Source: Clostridiales bacterium
GTDB lineage: Bacteria; Bacillota; Clostridia; DUPQ01
Assembly: GCA_023145435.1 (NCBI GenBank)
Contig: JAGLDS010000007.1
Location: 1 to 64,000 of the forward strand
Length of the DNA stretch: 64,000 nt
Reading direction: 5' to 3'
Each line of letters begins with the position of its first letter. The stretch's first letter is position 1. Position numbers and translations under genes: made by a program. The notes beneath the pieces are model-generated. The model searched no databases. It saw only the letters and a program-made list of their open reading frames with translations, and had not been told where the DNA came from. Shown in pieces: positions 49,306 through 58,924 of the stretch.

Positions 49306-50663
49306 AATATATCCTCCTTGAAAGTTAAAGCATATAGGTCACTATCAAGTAATTCAAATAGTAATCTAACAGGTTTATTGTAATAGTCTTTATAGTCATT
49401 GTCGAATTTCACTAAATCACTTATTTCATCACCGTACATTTCTAAGGAGGAAGCAATTTTATTTTTATTTTCATCAAGCAAATGAATAATAACATAACCA
49501 ATAGCAGAGGTTGCGTAGTTAATATACAAGTTACCTTTAGATAATAAAAAAGGTTTGGTCATCATTTCACCTTTTTGGTAATTAGCGTGTATTGATGCAA
49601 AGCCGTGTTTTCTAATTGATAATCGTCTAATCCCAGCTGTGCTAGTTCTATAGTGTTCACTGATGTACATGGAAAATTCTTTATCATTATTGTTAATAAT
49701 GCCTAAAGCCATCATATTATTTCGATTAACCCAATTCTCACGATCTAACCCTGGGCGAACATAAGCTTCCATAAAAGGGCGATGCCATAATATACCATCA
49801 TGTGATGACATGAAAACCCCATCTGACACACCAGTATCACCAGCATTGAAAAAATCTCTTTCTCTATTTTTCACATATCGCTTTGGAAAAGATAAATAAG
49901 TATTGGTTTCTGGACAAATTGTAGTTGCGTTTGTATAAAACTCATCATGGTTATCAAAGTCATAGCTGTTTTTCACATTAGTTGACCAATGAATAAAATC
50001 ATTAGATTCGCAAGATTGTATTGCTCTTATACCTTCATATTCTTTAGGATTATCTAGATGATTATTACTAAAGTACCGTGAGTAACATCGATACTTATCA
50101 ATATTACAATCATAAAAGACAACATTTTGTGAGTCAAACATTCCATCGGTTAAAATAGGTTCTTCCTTTATTTTTGTAAAGTGAATACCATCAGATGAAT
50201 AAAGGCCATATAATTTTGCTTTATTTATACCTATACGTTTATGTCCACCAACTGCTTTGAATTTTTGATGTTCTTTACAATTTGGATTATTATCAATAAA
50301 AGGTGTAAAATTATGGCAGATTTCTGAGTCTTTTAAAATAATGTTATTATCTTTGTTCCCATTAAATTCCACCATATTAAAAGATGGTTTATCAAAATGA
50401 ATTCCATCATTTGAAATTGCTAGACAAGTAACCTCATAATCAGTTTTGCTATTATTTCTAACAGAAATTCCTCTATAATATAAGTAATACTGCTTACCAA
50501 CAGGCAAAATGGTAACATAACCACTTGTAGAACATTCATATGGTAAATCAAAGGACAATACTCGTTCTTCTCTTTTTGGTTCGTGTAGTTTTAGGGAAGT
50601 ACCCTTTTGATATTCAATCAGTGAATTATCTACAAACATAATTGTTTTAGAAAGTTTTTTCAT
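49302..50663 (-). CDS. Putative beta-propeller glycosidase-like protein (GH32/43-like N-terminal fold)
   Basis: YYLYYRGISV..CLAISNDGIHFDKPSFNMVEFNGNKDNNIIL; GLYSSDGIHFTKIKEEPILTDGMFDSQNVVFYD; SHDGILWHRP repeated blade-like motifs; 4-nt overlap with next gene. Confidence 0.6.
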   Translation of the reverse strand: MKKLSKTIMFVDNSLIEYQKGTSLKLHEPKREERVLSFDLPYECSTSGYVTILPVGKQYYLYYRGISVRNNSKTDYEVTCLAISNDGIHFDKPSFNMVEFNGNKDNNIILKDSEICHNFTPFIDNNPNCKEHQKFKAVGGHKRIGINKAKLYGLYSSDGIHFTKIKEEPILTDGMFDSQNVVFYDCNIDKYRCYSRYFSNNHLDNPKEYEGIRAIQSCESNDFIHWSTNVKNSYDFDNHDEFYTNATTICPETNTYLSFPKRYVKNRERDFFNAGDTGVSDGVFMSSHDGILWHRPFMEAYVRPGLDRENWVNRNNMMALGIINNNDKEFSMYISEHYRTSTAGIRRLSIRKHGFASIHANYQKGEMMTKPFLLSKGNLYINYATSAIGYVIIHLLDENKNKIASSLEMYGDEISDLVKFDNDYKDYYNKPVRLLFELLDSDLYALTFKEDIL

Positions 50664-50736
50664 AATATATCCTTACTTTTTGGTGAACCTATTATATCAT
50701 GTTGTGCTATAATAGACATAGGTCAAGGAGAAAAAT

Positions 50737-50979
50737 ATGGGTCTAACTTCATTTATTATAGGAATTGTAAGTTTAATATTAGCTTTTCTTCCATTTACCC
50801 ATTTTGCCAGTATTCTTCCTGCTATTATTGGGTTTATTTTGGGAATAACTGATTTAGCTTATTCTAGAAAAAAGGAAGAGTATAAAAGAGGGTTTGCCAT
50901 AAGTGGGGTTGTTCTTTGTACCATAGCTTTGGCATTTAGTGTCATTTGGACGGTACTATTCGTTGTTGCTATCACATGA
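50737..50979 (+). CDS. DUF4190-like small membrane protein
   Basis: Two TM helices: GIVSLILAFLPFTHFASILPAIIGFILGITDLAYSRKKEEYKRGFAISGVVLCTIALAFSVIW. Confidence 0.65.
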   Translation: MGLTSFIIGIVSLILAFLPFTHFASILPAIIGFILGITDLAYSRKKEEYKRGFAISGVVLCTIALAFSVIWTVLFVVAIT

Positions 50980-52598
50980 AAAAAATAAAAATAATTGCAA
51001 TTAATTCAAAATTTATTCATAGTAATACAGCTGTTTGGTATTTACACTATTCGTTACTACGCAAACAACTTTTATCTACCATTGAAACATTAACAATTAA
51101 TGATCCATATGACCAAATGATTAGAAAAGTCATTAGCGATTATCCAGATGTTATTTGTTTTTCTTGCTATATATGGAATATTGAATATGTAAAAAGGTTA
51201 AGTGTAGATATTAAAAAAATAAAACCAGAGATTAAAATTGTATTAGGAGGACCTGAGGTTTCTTTTGATTATGAAAAGTTGCTTAATAATTATCCAATTG
51301 ATGTGATTATAAGAGGCGAAGGAGAGAATGTAATTAGTAACGTGATCAATGGTGATTATACTTTTGGTTGCGCTTACATAAAAGATGGCACTATACATGA
51401 TACTGGATATGCAATACTTAATGACTTAGAAGATATACCTTTTATTTATACACCTGAATTTTTCATGAAAAATAGCAATAAAATTATATATTATGAAGCT
51501 TCAAGAGGCTGTCCTTATCAATGTGTATATTGTTTATCTTCAACATCAAAAGGTATTAGATACTTATCGTTAAATAGAGTACTTAATGAACTTACTTTAT
51601 TAGCAAATTCATCTGTAAAACAAATAAAATTCGTAGATCGAACTTTTAATTTAGAAAAAGGACGAACTATAAAAATTTTACAACATATAAAAAACCTTGA
51701 ATGTAAATGTAATTTCCATCTTGAAATTTATCCAGCATCTTTATCTAAAGAAGTTATTAGCTTTCTTGCTAGTATACCAAGTGGTCGTGTTCAAATTGAA
51801 GCAGGTATTCAATCAACTAATGAACTTACATTAACCTCATCTAAGAGATTTCAAAACAGTCAATTAGCACTAACTAATTCTTCTACAATTATTAATAATA
51901 GCAATATTCATGTTCATCTTGATTTAATTGCAGGGTTACCATTTGAAAACTTAGAAACTTTTAGAATCTCAGTTAATGAAACCATAATGGTTTTTCCACA
52001 CATGTTGCAAGTTGGATTCTTAAAGGGGTTAAAAGGTACAGCAATTTTTAAATTTGAAGATTATCAGTTTATGGAAAAATCTCCATATGAAGTGTTAGTA
52101 ACAAAATGGCTATCAACAGAACAACTTTTAGAAATAAAAGACATTGAAAATATAGTAGATGATTTTTACAACAGCCAAAAATTTAGACAAACATTTTTGT
52201 ATTTATTTAAGCAAACAAATTCTCCTTATAATCTGTTATTAAGTATAGCTACTCATATAAAAGTAAATTTTGATGAAAATCACCATACGGGAGAAAATGA
52301 AAAATATGAAATATTGCTTACTCTATTTAACGATGTACCGCTGATTAAAGAATACTTATTGCTAGATTACTTAAGTACTCATAAAAGCAAATCAATACCA
52401 TCATTTTTTAATTATAAATATCAACTCAAAGAAGCGGTTTTTACTTATTTTCAAAGTATAGGTAAAAATGCAAAAGTAGAATATAAGAATACTAACATTG
52501 CTAGTTTGAAATTTGATAAAAGACAAGTATATCTTTTTGATTATCGAATTAAAAATAGTGTAACAAATACATTTAAATATGAAATAATTGAATTATAG
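50976..52598 (+). CDS. B12-binding-domain radical SAM protein (DUF4080-like)
   Basis: N-terminal B12-binding-like region (IGGPEVSFDYEKLL..RGEGENVI); radical SAM cluster SRGCPYQCVYCLSSTSKGIRYL; IEAGIQSTN. Confidence 0.85.
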   Translation: MKKIKIIAINSKFIHSNTAVWYLHYSLLRKQLLSTIETLTINDPYDQMIRKVISDYPDVICFSCYIWNIEYVKRLSVDIKKIKPEIKIVLGGPEVSFDYEKLLNNYPIDVIIRGEGENVISNVINGDYTFGCAYIKDGTIHDTGYAILNDLEDIPFIYTPEFFMKNSNKIIYYEASRGCPYQCVYCLSSTSKGIRYLSLNRVLNELTLLANSSVKQIKFVDRTFNLEKGRTIKILQHIKNLECKCNFHLEIYPASLSKEVISFLASIPSGRVQIEAGIQSTNELTLTSSKRFQNSQLALTNSSTIINNSNIHVHLDLIAGLPFENLETFRISVNETIMVFPHMLQVGFLKGLKGTAIFKFEDYQFMEKSPYEVLVTKWLSTEQLLEIKDIENIVDDFYNSQKFRQTFLYLFKQTNSPYNLLLSIATHIKVNFDENHHTGENEKYEILLTLFNDVPLIKEYLLLDYLSTHKSKSIPSFFNYKYQLKEAVFTYFQSIGKNAKVEYKNTNIASLKFDKRQVYLFDYRIKNSVTNTFKYEIIEL

Positions 52599-52657
52599 TT
52601 CATGGAACAATGACAAAAAATGTAATATAATATTCTTCTAGAAAGGATGTTATAGTC

Positions 52658-52855
52658 ATGAAAAAAAACGGATATATAACTGTAGAAGCATTATTAGTGT
52701 TTCCTGTAGTTCTATTACTAATTGTAGCTTTTGTTTTTGTCATACTTAAATTAACAGAAAAAGATTTTGCTAAAAAGGAAATACCTTACATTGAAGAAAT
52801 TTATCAAGTGGATTCTCTAATTAGAAAAACATTGTTGTTTGAAGATGTATTTTAA
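52658..52855 (+). CDS. Small TadE-like pseudopilin
   Basis: MKKNGYITVEALLVFPVVLLLIVAFVF class-III signal-like N-terminus. Confidence 0.6.
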   Translation: MKKNGYITVEALLVFPVVLLLIVAFVFVILKLTEKDFAKKEIPYIEEIYQVDSLIRKTLLFEDVF

Positions 52856-54878
52856 ACCAAAAGGATCAATTACAATATTTTTATGTATCACCATGCCTAT
52901 TATTATTATTTTATGTGCAGTGTTAGTAGATGTTTATTTATTAAAGAGTGGTAAAAGTATAATAACCAATCAGGTTGATATTGCTTGTTACTCAATTTTA
53001 GGTGAGTACTCTTCTTATTTAAAAAACCAGTATGACCTTTATGCTTATGAAATTGATGATTACTTATTGGAACCAATGGTTTTTGAATTAATGGAAAAGA
53101 ATCTAGCCGATTTATCTATTTATGATTTTAAAATTGAAGATATATCAATAAAAAAAGAAAACCCTTTAATTAGAACAGATATATTAACTACACAAATCCA
53201 AAAAATCATGAGTGATTCAATTTATAAAACAATCATTAACGAAACTTATGCTCGATTATCTTCTGTAACCTCAATAGGAGAAACACTACAAGTAATAAAA
53301 GATAAATGGGAATTTGATGAAGTTGTAAAAGTAATTAATGATAATCTAAGGTACTTAAAAATTATTATAGAAGGGGAGGGACAAGAGGTCTTTGTAAATA
53401 TGTTAGGTGAAAATAATGAATTTGATCAAGCGTTACAAGAATTTATGAGTATTTATCATAAGATTATAGATATTAATAATACTATTGCCATATTAGAAAA
53501 CCAAGCAGATGAGGGTATATATCAAGTTGAATTATTGTTACAAGATAAAGGTTATCTTAAAGAACAATTAGTAACAGTATATCAATTATCAATTAATAAA
53601 ATTTTAAGTGAACTTTTAGCAATCAATAACCAAGCAATTACTAAAATAACAGAGGTAGTACTTTCAATTGATAAGTTACATCTACTTTCAAGTATTATTG
53701 AAAGCAAAATTGAATCAATAGATCAATGCCCTGATTATTTAAAGGAAATTCTTATATATGTAAACACCATTCTTTATGATGTGGAAAGTGCTATTGTTAT
53801 TGAAACTTTTGAAATAGTAAAAGAAAAAATAAACGAAAATATAATATCACTTACATCTACCATAGTTATTACAGAAAATATATATGAAAAAGTACTAAAT
53901 GAGCAAACGATTTCAGATGATGAGCAAGTTTCCATGGATTTTTTATATCATAGTAATCTATCAATTAGTGTATATAGTTTATTAGAGGCTGGAAAGGAAG
54001 AAGATAAGAGAAACTTTTTTGAAAAAATTGGAGAACAGGTAATAACATTACAAGTTGGAGAGGATGCTATAATACCTGAAGGGACATACCTTCCATCAAA
54101 CCAAATATATTCTGATGAACAACTATTTGATATTGATGTAAGTGGAGATAGTACTGCTGATGCAGAAAATAAACTTGAACAAGCAAAGGGTTTGTTTTCA
54201 AAGCTAATTACTAATGTTAAAGAAGAAACCTATCTAAATGAATACATTTTACAGTATTTTATATATCAAACTTCTAAAGAAAAAATAATGTTTTCTCACT
54301 TTTTTAATAACGAAGTTGAATATATTTTATATGGAAGACATTCACAACATATGAATATGACTCTAACAAAAGGTACATTGCTACTAGCTAGATTTGCCTT
54401 GAATACTATCCATGTTTATTCTGATTTAGAAAAACAAACTAAAGCAAATACCATTGCTACTATGGTTGCTGGATGGTGGACCTTTGGTGCAGGAATTCCA
54501 GTTATGGCAAATTTAATACTTTGTGCTTGGGCAGTTGCGGAAGCTGGATTGGATGTTAAGGCTTTATCAAATGGAGAATATGTTCCTATTTATAAGCTAA
54601 CAGGAGATTGGAAATTAGACATTGGATTTAATAAAATTGGTAGCCAAACTCCAGAAATACTACAAATAAACTATGAAGACTATCTTAGGATTTTATTATA
54701 TGACAAGAATAAAGAAGATAAATTATTACGGGTTTTAGACATTATATCACTAAATAGTCCACCAACATTTGATTTAGGTCAAGCCTATACTACTATTTCC
54801 ATAGAAGTTACGGTTTCTCAAAAAAGTTTATTAGGGAAAAGACATGTTTATATCATTAAAACAACACAATCATACTAA
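52839..54878 (+). CDS. DUF5702/TadG-like protein with N-terminal pseudopilin segment
   Basis: KPKGSITIFLCITMPIIIILCAVLVDVYLLKSGKSIITNQVDIACYSILGEYSSYLKNQYDLYAYE. Confidence 0.65.
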   Translation: MKMYFKPKGSITIFLCITMPIIIILCAVLVDVYLLKSGKSIITNQVDIACYSILGEYSSYLKNQYDLYAYEIDDYLLEPMVFELMEKNLADLSIYDFKIEDISIKKENPLIRTDILTTQIQKIMSDSIYKTIINETYARLSSVTSIGETLQVIKDKWEFDEVVKVINDNLRYLKIIIEGEGQEVFVNMLGENNEFDQALQEFMSIYHKIIDINNTIAILENQADEGIYQVELLLQDKGYLKEQLVTVYQLSINKILSELLAINNQAITKITEVVLSIDKLHLLSSIIESKIESIDQCPDYLKEILIYVNTILYDVESAIVIETFEIVKEKINENIISLTSTIVITENIYEKVLNEQTISDDEQVSMDFLYHSNLSISVYSLLEAGKEEDKRNFFEKIGEQVITLQVGEDAIIPEGTYLPSNQIYSDEQLFDIDVSGDSTADAENKLEQAKGLFSKLITNVKEETYLNEYILQYFIYQTSKEKIMFSHFFNNEVEYILYGRHSQHMNMTLTKGTLLLARFALNTIHVYSDLEKQTKANTIATMVAGWWTFGAGIPVMANLILCAWAVAEAGLDVKALSNGEYVPIYKLTGDWKLDIGFNKIGSQTPEILQINYEDYLRILLYDKNKEDKLLRVLDIISLNSPPTFDLGQAYTTISIEVTVSQKSLLGKRHVYIIKTTQSY

Positions 54879-55653
54879 AGGGTCAATTACAGTTGAAGCA
54901 CTAATGGTTTTACCCATTGTTATTATAATTTTTTCTTGCTTTTTATATCTTATAGCTTATATTTCTGTGATAACAACTATTAAAAATGACTTACATGAAA
55001 AAGTATTAGAAATGGCAGTTTATGATTATGCCATAGGTTTTTCTTTACCTACAATTGTTAGATTATATGATAAAGAACAAAAAGACACACGACATCTTAC
55101 TTATGCTTTTTGTCATAGTGAAACCTTTGGTAACCAAATAACTCTTGTTTTTGATGGGGTCTTTAATGGATATGTAAGTACATCTAAAATTCATCTTTCG
55201 CAAACTATCTATAAATTTAACGGAGATCATTTAGATTATGATGATGAATTTATTTGGGAACTTGATAATTTCACAAGAGGAGAGAAAGTTGAAATACTCT
55301 TTGGAGGAAATTTACCAAGGTATTTTCCTACTATTGATTACTATGATGAATTAACAGGAAAGGTGCTATCAATTACAAGTGTTAATACAACATATGAAAC
55401 TTATCAAAACTATATTGGATTATATGAGAGAATAGTAAAAGATATAAATAAATTAAATAGTTTTAAGGGAACAATATTTGAAGATATATCAATAGATTAT
55501 AGAGATATTACACAAAAAGAACTATTAGTTGTACTCCCTACTAATTCGTTAAATAGAGAACAACTAGCTGCAATTGAGGAGTTAACGATAATATGTAAAC
55601 AATTTAATATTTTATTTACTATTAAAAGATATCAAAAAGCGTTGATTGAATAG
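54844..55653 (+). CDS. TadE-like pseudopilin
   Basis: HTKGSITVEALMVLPIVIIIFSCFLYLIAYISV; overlaps previous gene. Confidence 0.65.
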   Translation: MFISLKQHNHTKGSITVEALMVLPIVIIIFSCFLYLIAYISVITTIKNDLHEKVLEMAVYDYAIGFSLPTIVRLYDKEQKDTRHLTYAFCHSETFGNQITLVFDGVFNGYVSTSKIHLSQTIYKFNGDHLDYDDEFIWELDNFTRGEKVEILFGGNLPRYFPTIDYYDELTGKVLSITSVNTTYETYQNYIGLYERIVKDINKLNSFKGTIFEDISIDYRDITQKELLVVLPTNSLNREQLAAIEELTIICKQFNILFTIKRYQKALIE

Positions 55654-55709
55654 AACAATGAAAATAATATGGTGTATAATGCTATTAATGACAATAAAAG
55701 AGGTATGAT

Positions 55710-56123
55710 ATTATTATACAAAAAATTAAACAGCTATTAACAACATATAAGCGGCCTATTAGATTTGTAACAGTGGGTGTATTAAATACTATGGTAGATT
55801 TTCTTTTATTTATTATCTTCTATCAAGTTATAGGAATTTATTATACAATTTCACAAGTTATTGGTTATAGTGGGGGAGTCATAAATAGTTTTACATGGAA
55901 TAAACTTTGGACATTTGAAAGCAAAAAAAGCAAAGGACAGACAGTTTTAGAGTTTTTGCGATTTATGGTTATTAACGGAATATCGTTAAGTGCTTCAGTC
56001 CTTTTGATTAAGTGGTTAGTAGAAGAGGGTTCCTGGAATGTATTGATTGCTAAAGTTCTTGTTACCTTAGTAGCTCAGTTAATTAACTATACAGGATATA
56101 AATTGTGGGTGTTTAAAAAATGA
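55710..56123 (+). CDS. GtrA family membrane protein, probable non-canonical (ATT/ATA) start
   Basis: Frame reads (I/M)-I-I-Q-K-I-K-Q-L-L-T-T-Y-K-R-P-I-R-F-V-T-V-G-V-L-N-T-M-V-D-F, a typical GtrA N-terminus; track start 55773 removes it; RBS-like AAAGAGG at 55697-55703. Confidence 0.75.
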   Translation: MIIQKIKQLLTTYKRPIRFVTVGVLNTMVDFLLFIIFYQVIGIYYTISQVIGYSGGVINSFTWNKLWTFESKKSKGQTVLEFLRFMVINGISLSASVLLIKWLVEEGSWNVLIAKVLVTLVAQLINYTGYKLWVFKK

Positions 56124-58105
56124 GTTTAAAAAATAAAATTTATAAAAGACTTTTAGAATATCAAAAAGATGTAGTATTTAATCATCGTTTTTCAAAATTA
56201 GTTGACAGTGAAATCGTTGAATGGACAGATGCTCTTTATAAAAATAATATTGTGTTTATAGCAGCTGATATGCAGTTTCATTTTGATGATTTTAAAAAAA
56301 TGGATTTTACAGGGCCAGAAATAAACCATCAAGAATGGCAACAACAAATAAATCGTTTTTTCTGGCTAAAGTTTGCAACGATTGAATATCAAAAAAACAA
56401 GTCAGATCATATGGCTAATATTGTATTTGACACCGTAAATGCTTGGATGGATTTTTGGCCTAATTATGGAGAATTAACAGACATCTATCCCTTCAGACAA
56501 CATGAATTTTGGGATCCAATGATAAATACATCCATAAGATTAGGATTTAATAATCTTAATGGATGGGTTGGATGTGTTCCACACTTTTTTTCTCATCCTT
56601 TATTTACAGAAGAGTTTGTAGAAAAAATGGTAGAGTGTATTTTATGGCAAATAAAGCCTATGGTGTATAATAATCGTTATCGAGGCGGTGAAAATAATTG
56701 GAGACCAAACGAATTAGATAGCATATTATTTATATCACAAGTAATTCCAGGAGCAGAAAAATATCAAGAATATGCAGTTAGTCACCTAAATGATGCATTT
56801 ATATCACAATTTGAAAGTGATGGTTCACATATAGAACATACTGATGACTACCATAATTGGATGAGTGATGTTTTTGCTAATTTAGCTATGTTAGCAAAAA
56901 AACGACCATCTCTTGGCCTTAAGATTGATTTGGGAAAAATAATAAAAATTATGGATTACGGACTAATTTGTAAAGCACCTGATGGACGTTCATTTGGGAT
57001 TCATGATTCACAAGCCTGGCATGAAAACAACCCAACGATTATTTATGATTATCTTGATAAGCGAGATAAAATCGCTTCGCTTATTAATCAACTAACCTTT
57101 AAAGAAAAATACAAAAATCAGTTTGATGTATCGTTTTTAAAAGCTAGACAGTTTTTCTTACGTACATCATGGGACTATGATGCTACCATGGTATATTTTG
57201 ATGCAAGTAAATGGGGTGGCTGGCATACCCATATGTCAAGAAATTCAGTTAATATTTATCATGGAAATAAAATGATAATTACCGATCCTGGAACGCTAAA
57301 TTATGGAAACAACTTGGATAGAGAGTATGGCAAATCAACTTGCGCACATAATACTATAACTATTGATAATATGACGCAAAACATATCTTCTAACCCAGAA
57401 ATTGAACATTTTGAATCAACTAATCAATTAAGTCTTATTATTAGTGATTATACTGGAGGATACAAATCGTTTTATGATAATTCTAATGCAATTGTTGCTG
57501 AACATGAGAGAATATTCTTATGGGTAAAGAATCATTTTATGTTAGTTTTTGATAATATAAATATTCAAGGGAATACAACAAAAAAAGTTATAGCTAGTCA
57601 TTGGCAATACAAGGCAAAGGATGTGTTTCATGATAGTAATAAACAATTAAGTCATTCGATTTTTAGCGATTATAATATATTAATTAAAAAAGTATATTCA
57701 AATGTAGAAACTAGTTCGACTATTTATAAAGGTCAAAAAGATCCTATGTTAGGGTATAATTCGAAAACTGGAAATAAATTAAGTGGCTCAACTCCTGCAC
57801 CTATGTTTTCAATTGAAGCTGAAACTAATAAAGATGTTATTAAAATTGGACAGCTTATTATACCTTACAAAGGTGATATACCACCTAATGTTAGTGTGAC
57901 TAGAAAGAAAACAAATTATGCTTTACTATTTAATATCTTAATAGATGATTATAAATTTGAAGTAGTATCTCACTATTTTGTTAGAGACTTCTTAAAATCT
58001 AACTCTGCAATTAGAGAAATTGAAGAGTTTAATAGTTTTGCACGATTCATTGTTAATGGATATAAAAATAACAAGCGTTTTTTGAAATGGAGTTATATGG
58101 GTTAA
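56120..58105 (+). CDS. Heparinase II/III-like (alginate lyase-like) polysaccharide-active protein
   Basis: FARGENNWRPNELDS-like (alpha/alpha)6 region; WGGWHTHMSRNSVNIYHGNKMIITDPGTLNYGN heparinase II/III-like domain motif. Confidence 0.75.
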   Translation: MSLKNKIYKRLLEYQKDVVFNHRFSKLVDSEIVEWTDALYKNNIVFIAADMQFHFDDFKKMDFTGPEINHQEWQQQINRFFWLKFATIEYQKNKSDHMANIVFDTVNAWMDFWPNYGELTDIYPFRQHEFWDPMINTSIRLGFNNLNGWVGCVPHFFSHPLFTEEFVEKMVECILWQIKPMVYNNRYRGGENNWRPNELDSILFISQVIPGAEKYQEYAVSHLNDAFISQFESDGSHIEHTDDYHNWMSDVFANLAMLAKKRPSLGLKIDLGKIIKIMDYGLICKAPDGRSFGIHDSQAWHENNPTIIYDYLDKRDKIASLINQLTFKEKYKNQFDVSFLKARQFFLRTSWDYDATMVYFDASKWGGWHTHMSRNSVNIYHGNKMIITDPGTLNYGNNLDREYGKSTCAHNTITIDNMTQNISSNPEIEHFESTNQLSLIISDYTGGYKSFYDNSNAIVAEHERIFLWVKNHFMLVFDNINIQGNTTKKVIASHWQYKAKDVFHDSNKQLSHSIFSDYNILIKKVYSNVETSSTIYKGQKDPMLGYNSKTGNKLSGSTPAPMFSIEAETNKDVIKIGQLIIPYKGDIPPNVSVTRKKTNYALLFNILIDDYKFEVVSHYFVRDFLKSNSAIREIEEFNSFARFIVNGYKNNKRFLKWSYMG

Positions 58106-58107
58106 TC

Positions 58108-58899
58108 ATGAAAAAGAAGTTAATTATTGTTATTACCATATTGGTTGTTTTAGTCGTATTTTTCTATCCCCTTAGAAGTTATCTTGTAATGGGGGTTTAT
58201 TCGACCATTCATAAAAAAGATAGTGTATTTGAAAAATATGATGTACCTTTACAAATAAAGGGAGGATTAGCTACTTTTAAAAGTGATTATTATCCATTCA
58301 TTATGTATTTTAACGATTCAGAAGGATTTTCTAGATTTTCAGGTATAGATAGTGAGTTATCAATTATATATAATTTTGGTTCCTTTAATTTTCCGTATAT
58401 TGCTTCTTCACTATTTAATGAAAAATCACCATATTATTCTACTTTTTATGGAGTTTATGCAGTTAAACCAAAAGACCAAAAACAATTATTTGGATTTGAT
58501 AATGGGAAATTAATTGAAAGTCAATTAGTGTTAGTTCCTGAATATGACTTGACTCAGTTAGTGTTAAAAGGTTTAGGATGTGAAAATATTGAATTTTCAT
58601 ATGAGATTATGGATAGCTCTAAATCAGTTAATGATTTTGTTGTGGTTGATGCAATAATTACTACAAATTCGATGGCACATGAATATCAAGGATTTATTAG
58701 AAATTATTTGCAATATGGACGACCTTATTTGTGGTTACAGCCTAAAACGTCTTTTAAACAAGCAACTTACTATGGTAAAATATATGCTTCAGTAATAAGT
58801 GAAAGTAATATAACACTTTGTTATTATATTATAACTCAAAACATTGAAACATTAGAAGAATGTGAAGAAATTTTCTTAGGTGAATTCAGTAATAAATAA
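58108..58899 (+). CDS. Hypothetical membrane-anchored protein
   Basis: N-terminal TM (MKKKLIIVITILVVLVVFFYPL); ~260 aa; start at ATG 58108. Confidence 0.6.
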   Translation: MKKKLIIVITILVVLVVFFYPLRSYLVMGVYSTIHKKDSVFEKYDVPLQIKGGLATFKSDYYPFIMYFNDSEGFSRFSGIDSELSIIYNFGSFNFPYIASSLFNEKSPYYSTFYGVYAVKPKDQKQLFGFDNGKLIESQLVLVPEYDLTQLVLKGLGCENIEFSYEIMDSSKSVNDFVVVDAIITTNSMAHEYQGFIRNYLQYGRPYLWLQPKTSFKQATYYGKIYASVISESNITLCYYIITQNIETLEECEEIFLGEFSNK

Positions 58900-58924
58900 T
58901 GATATAATCATCAAGAGGTTGTGT

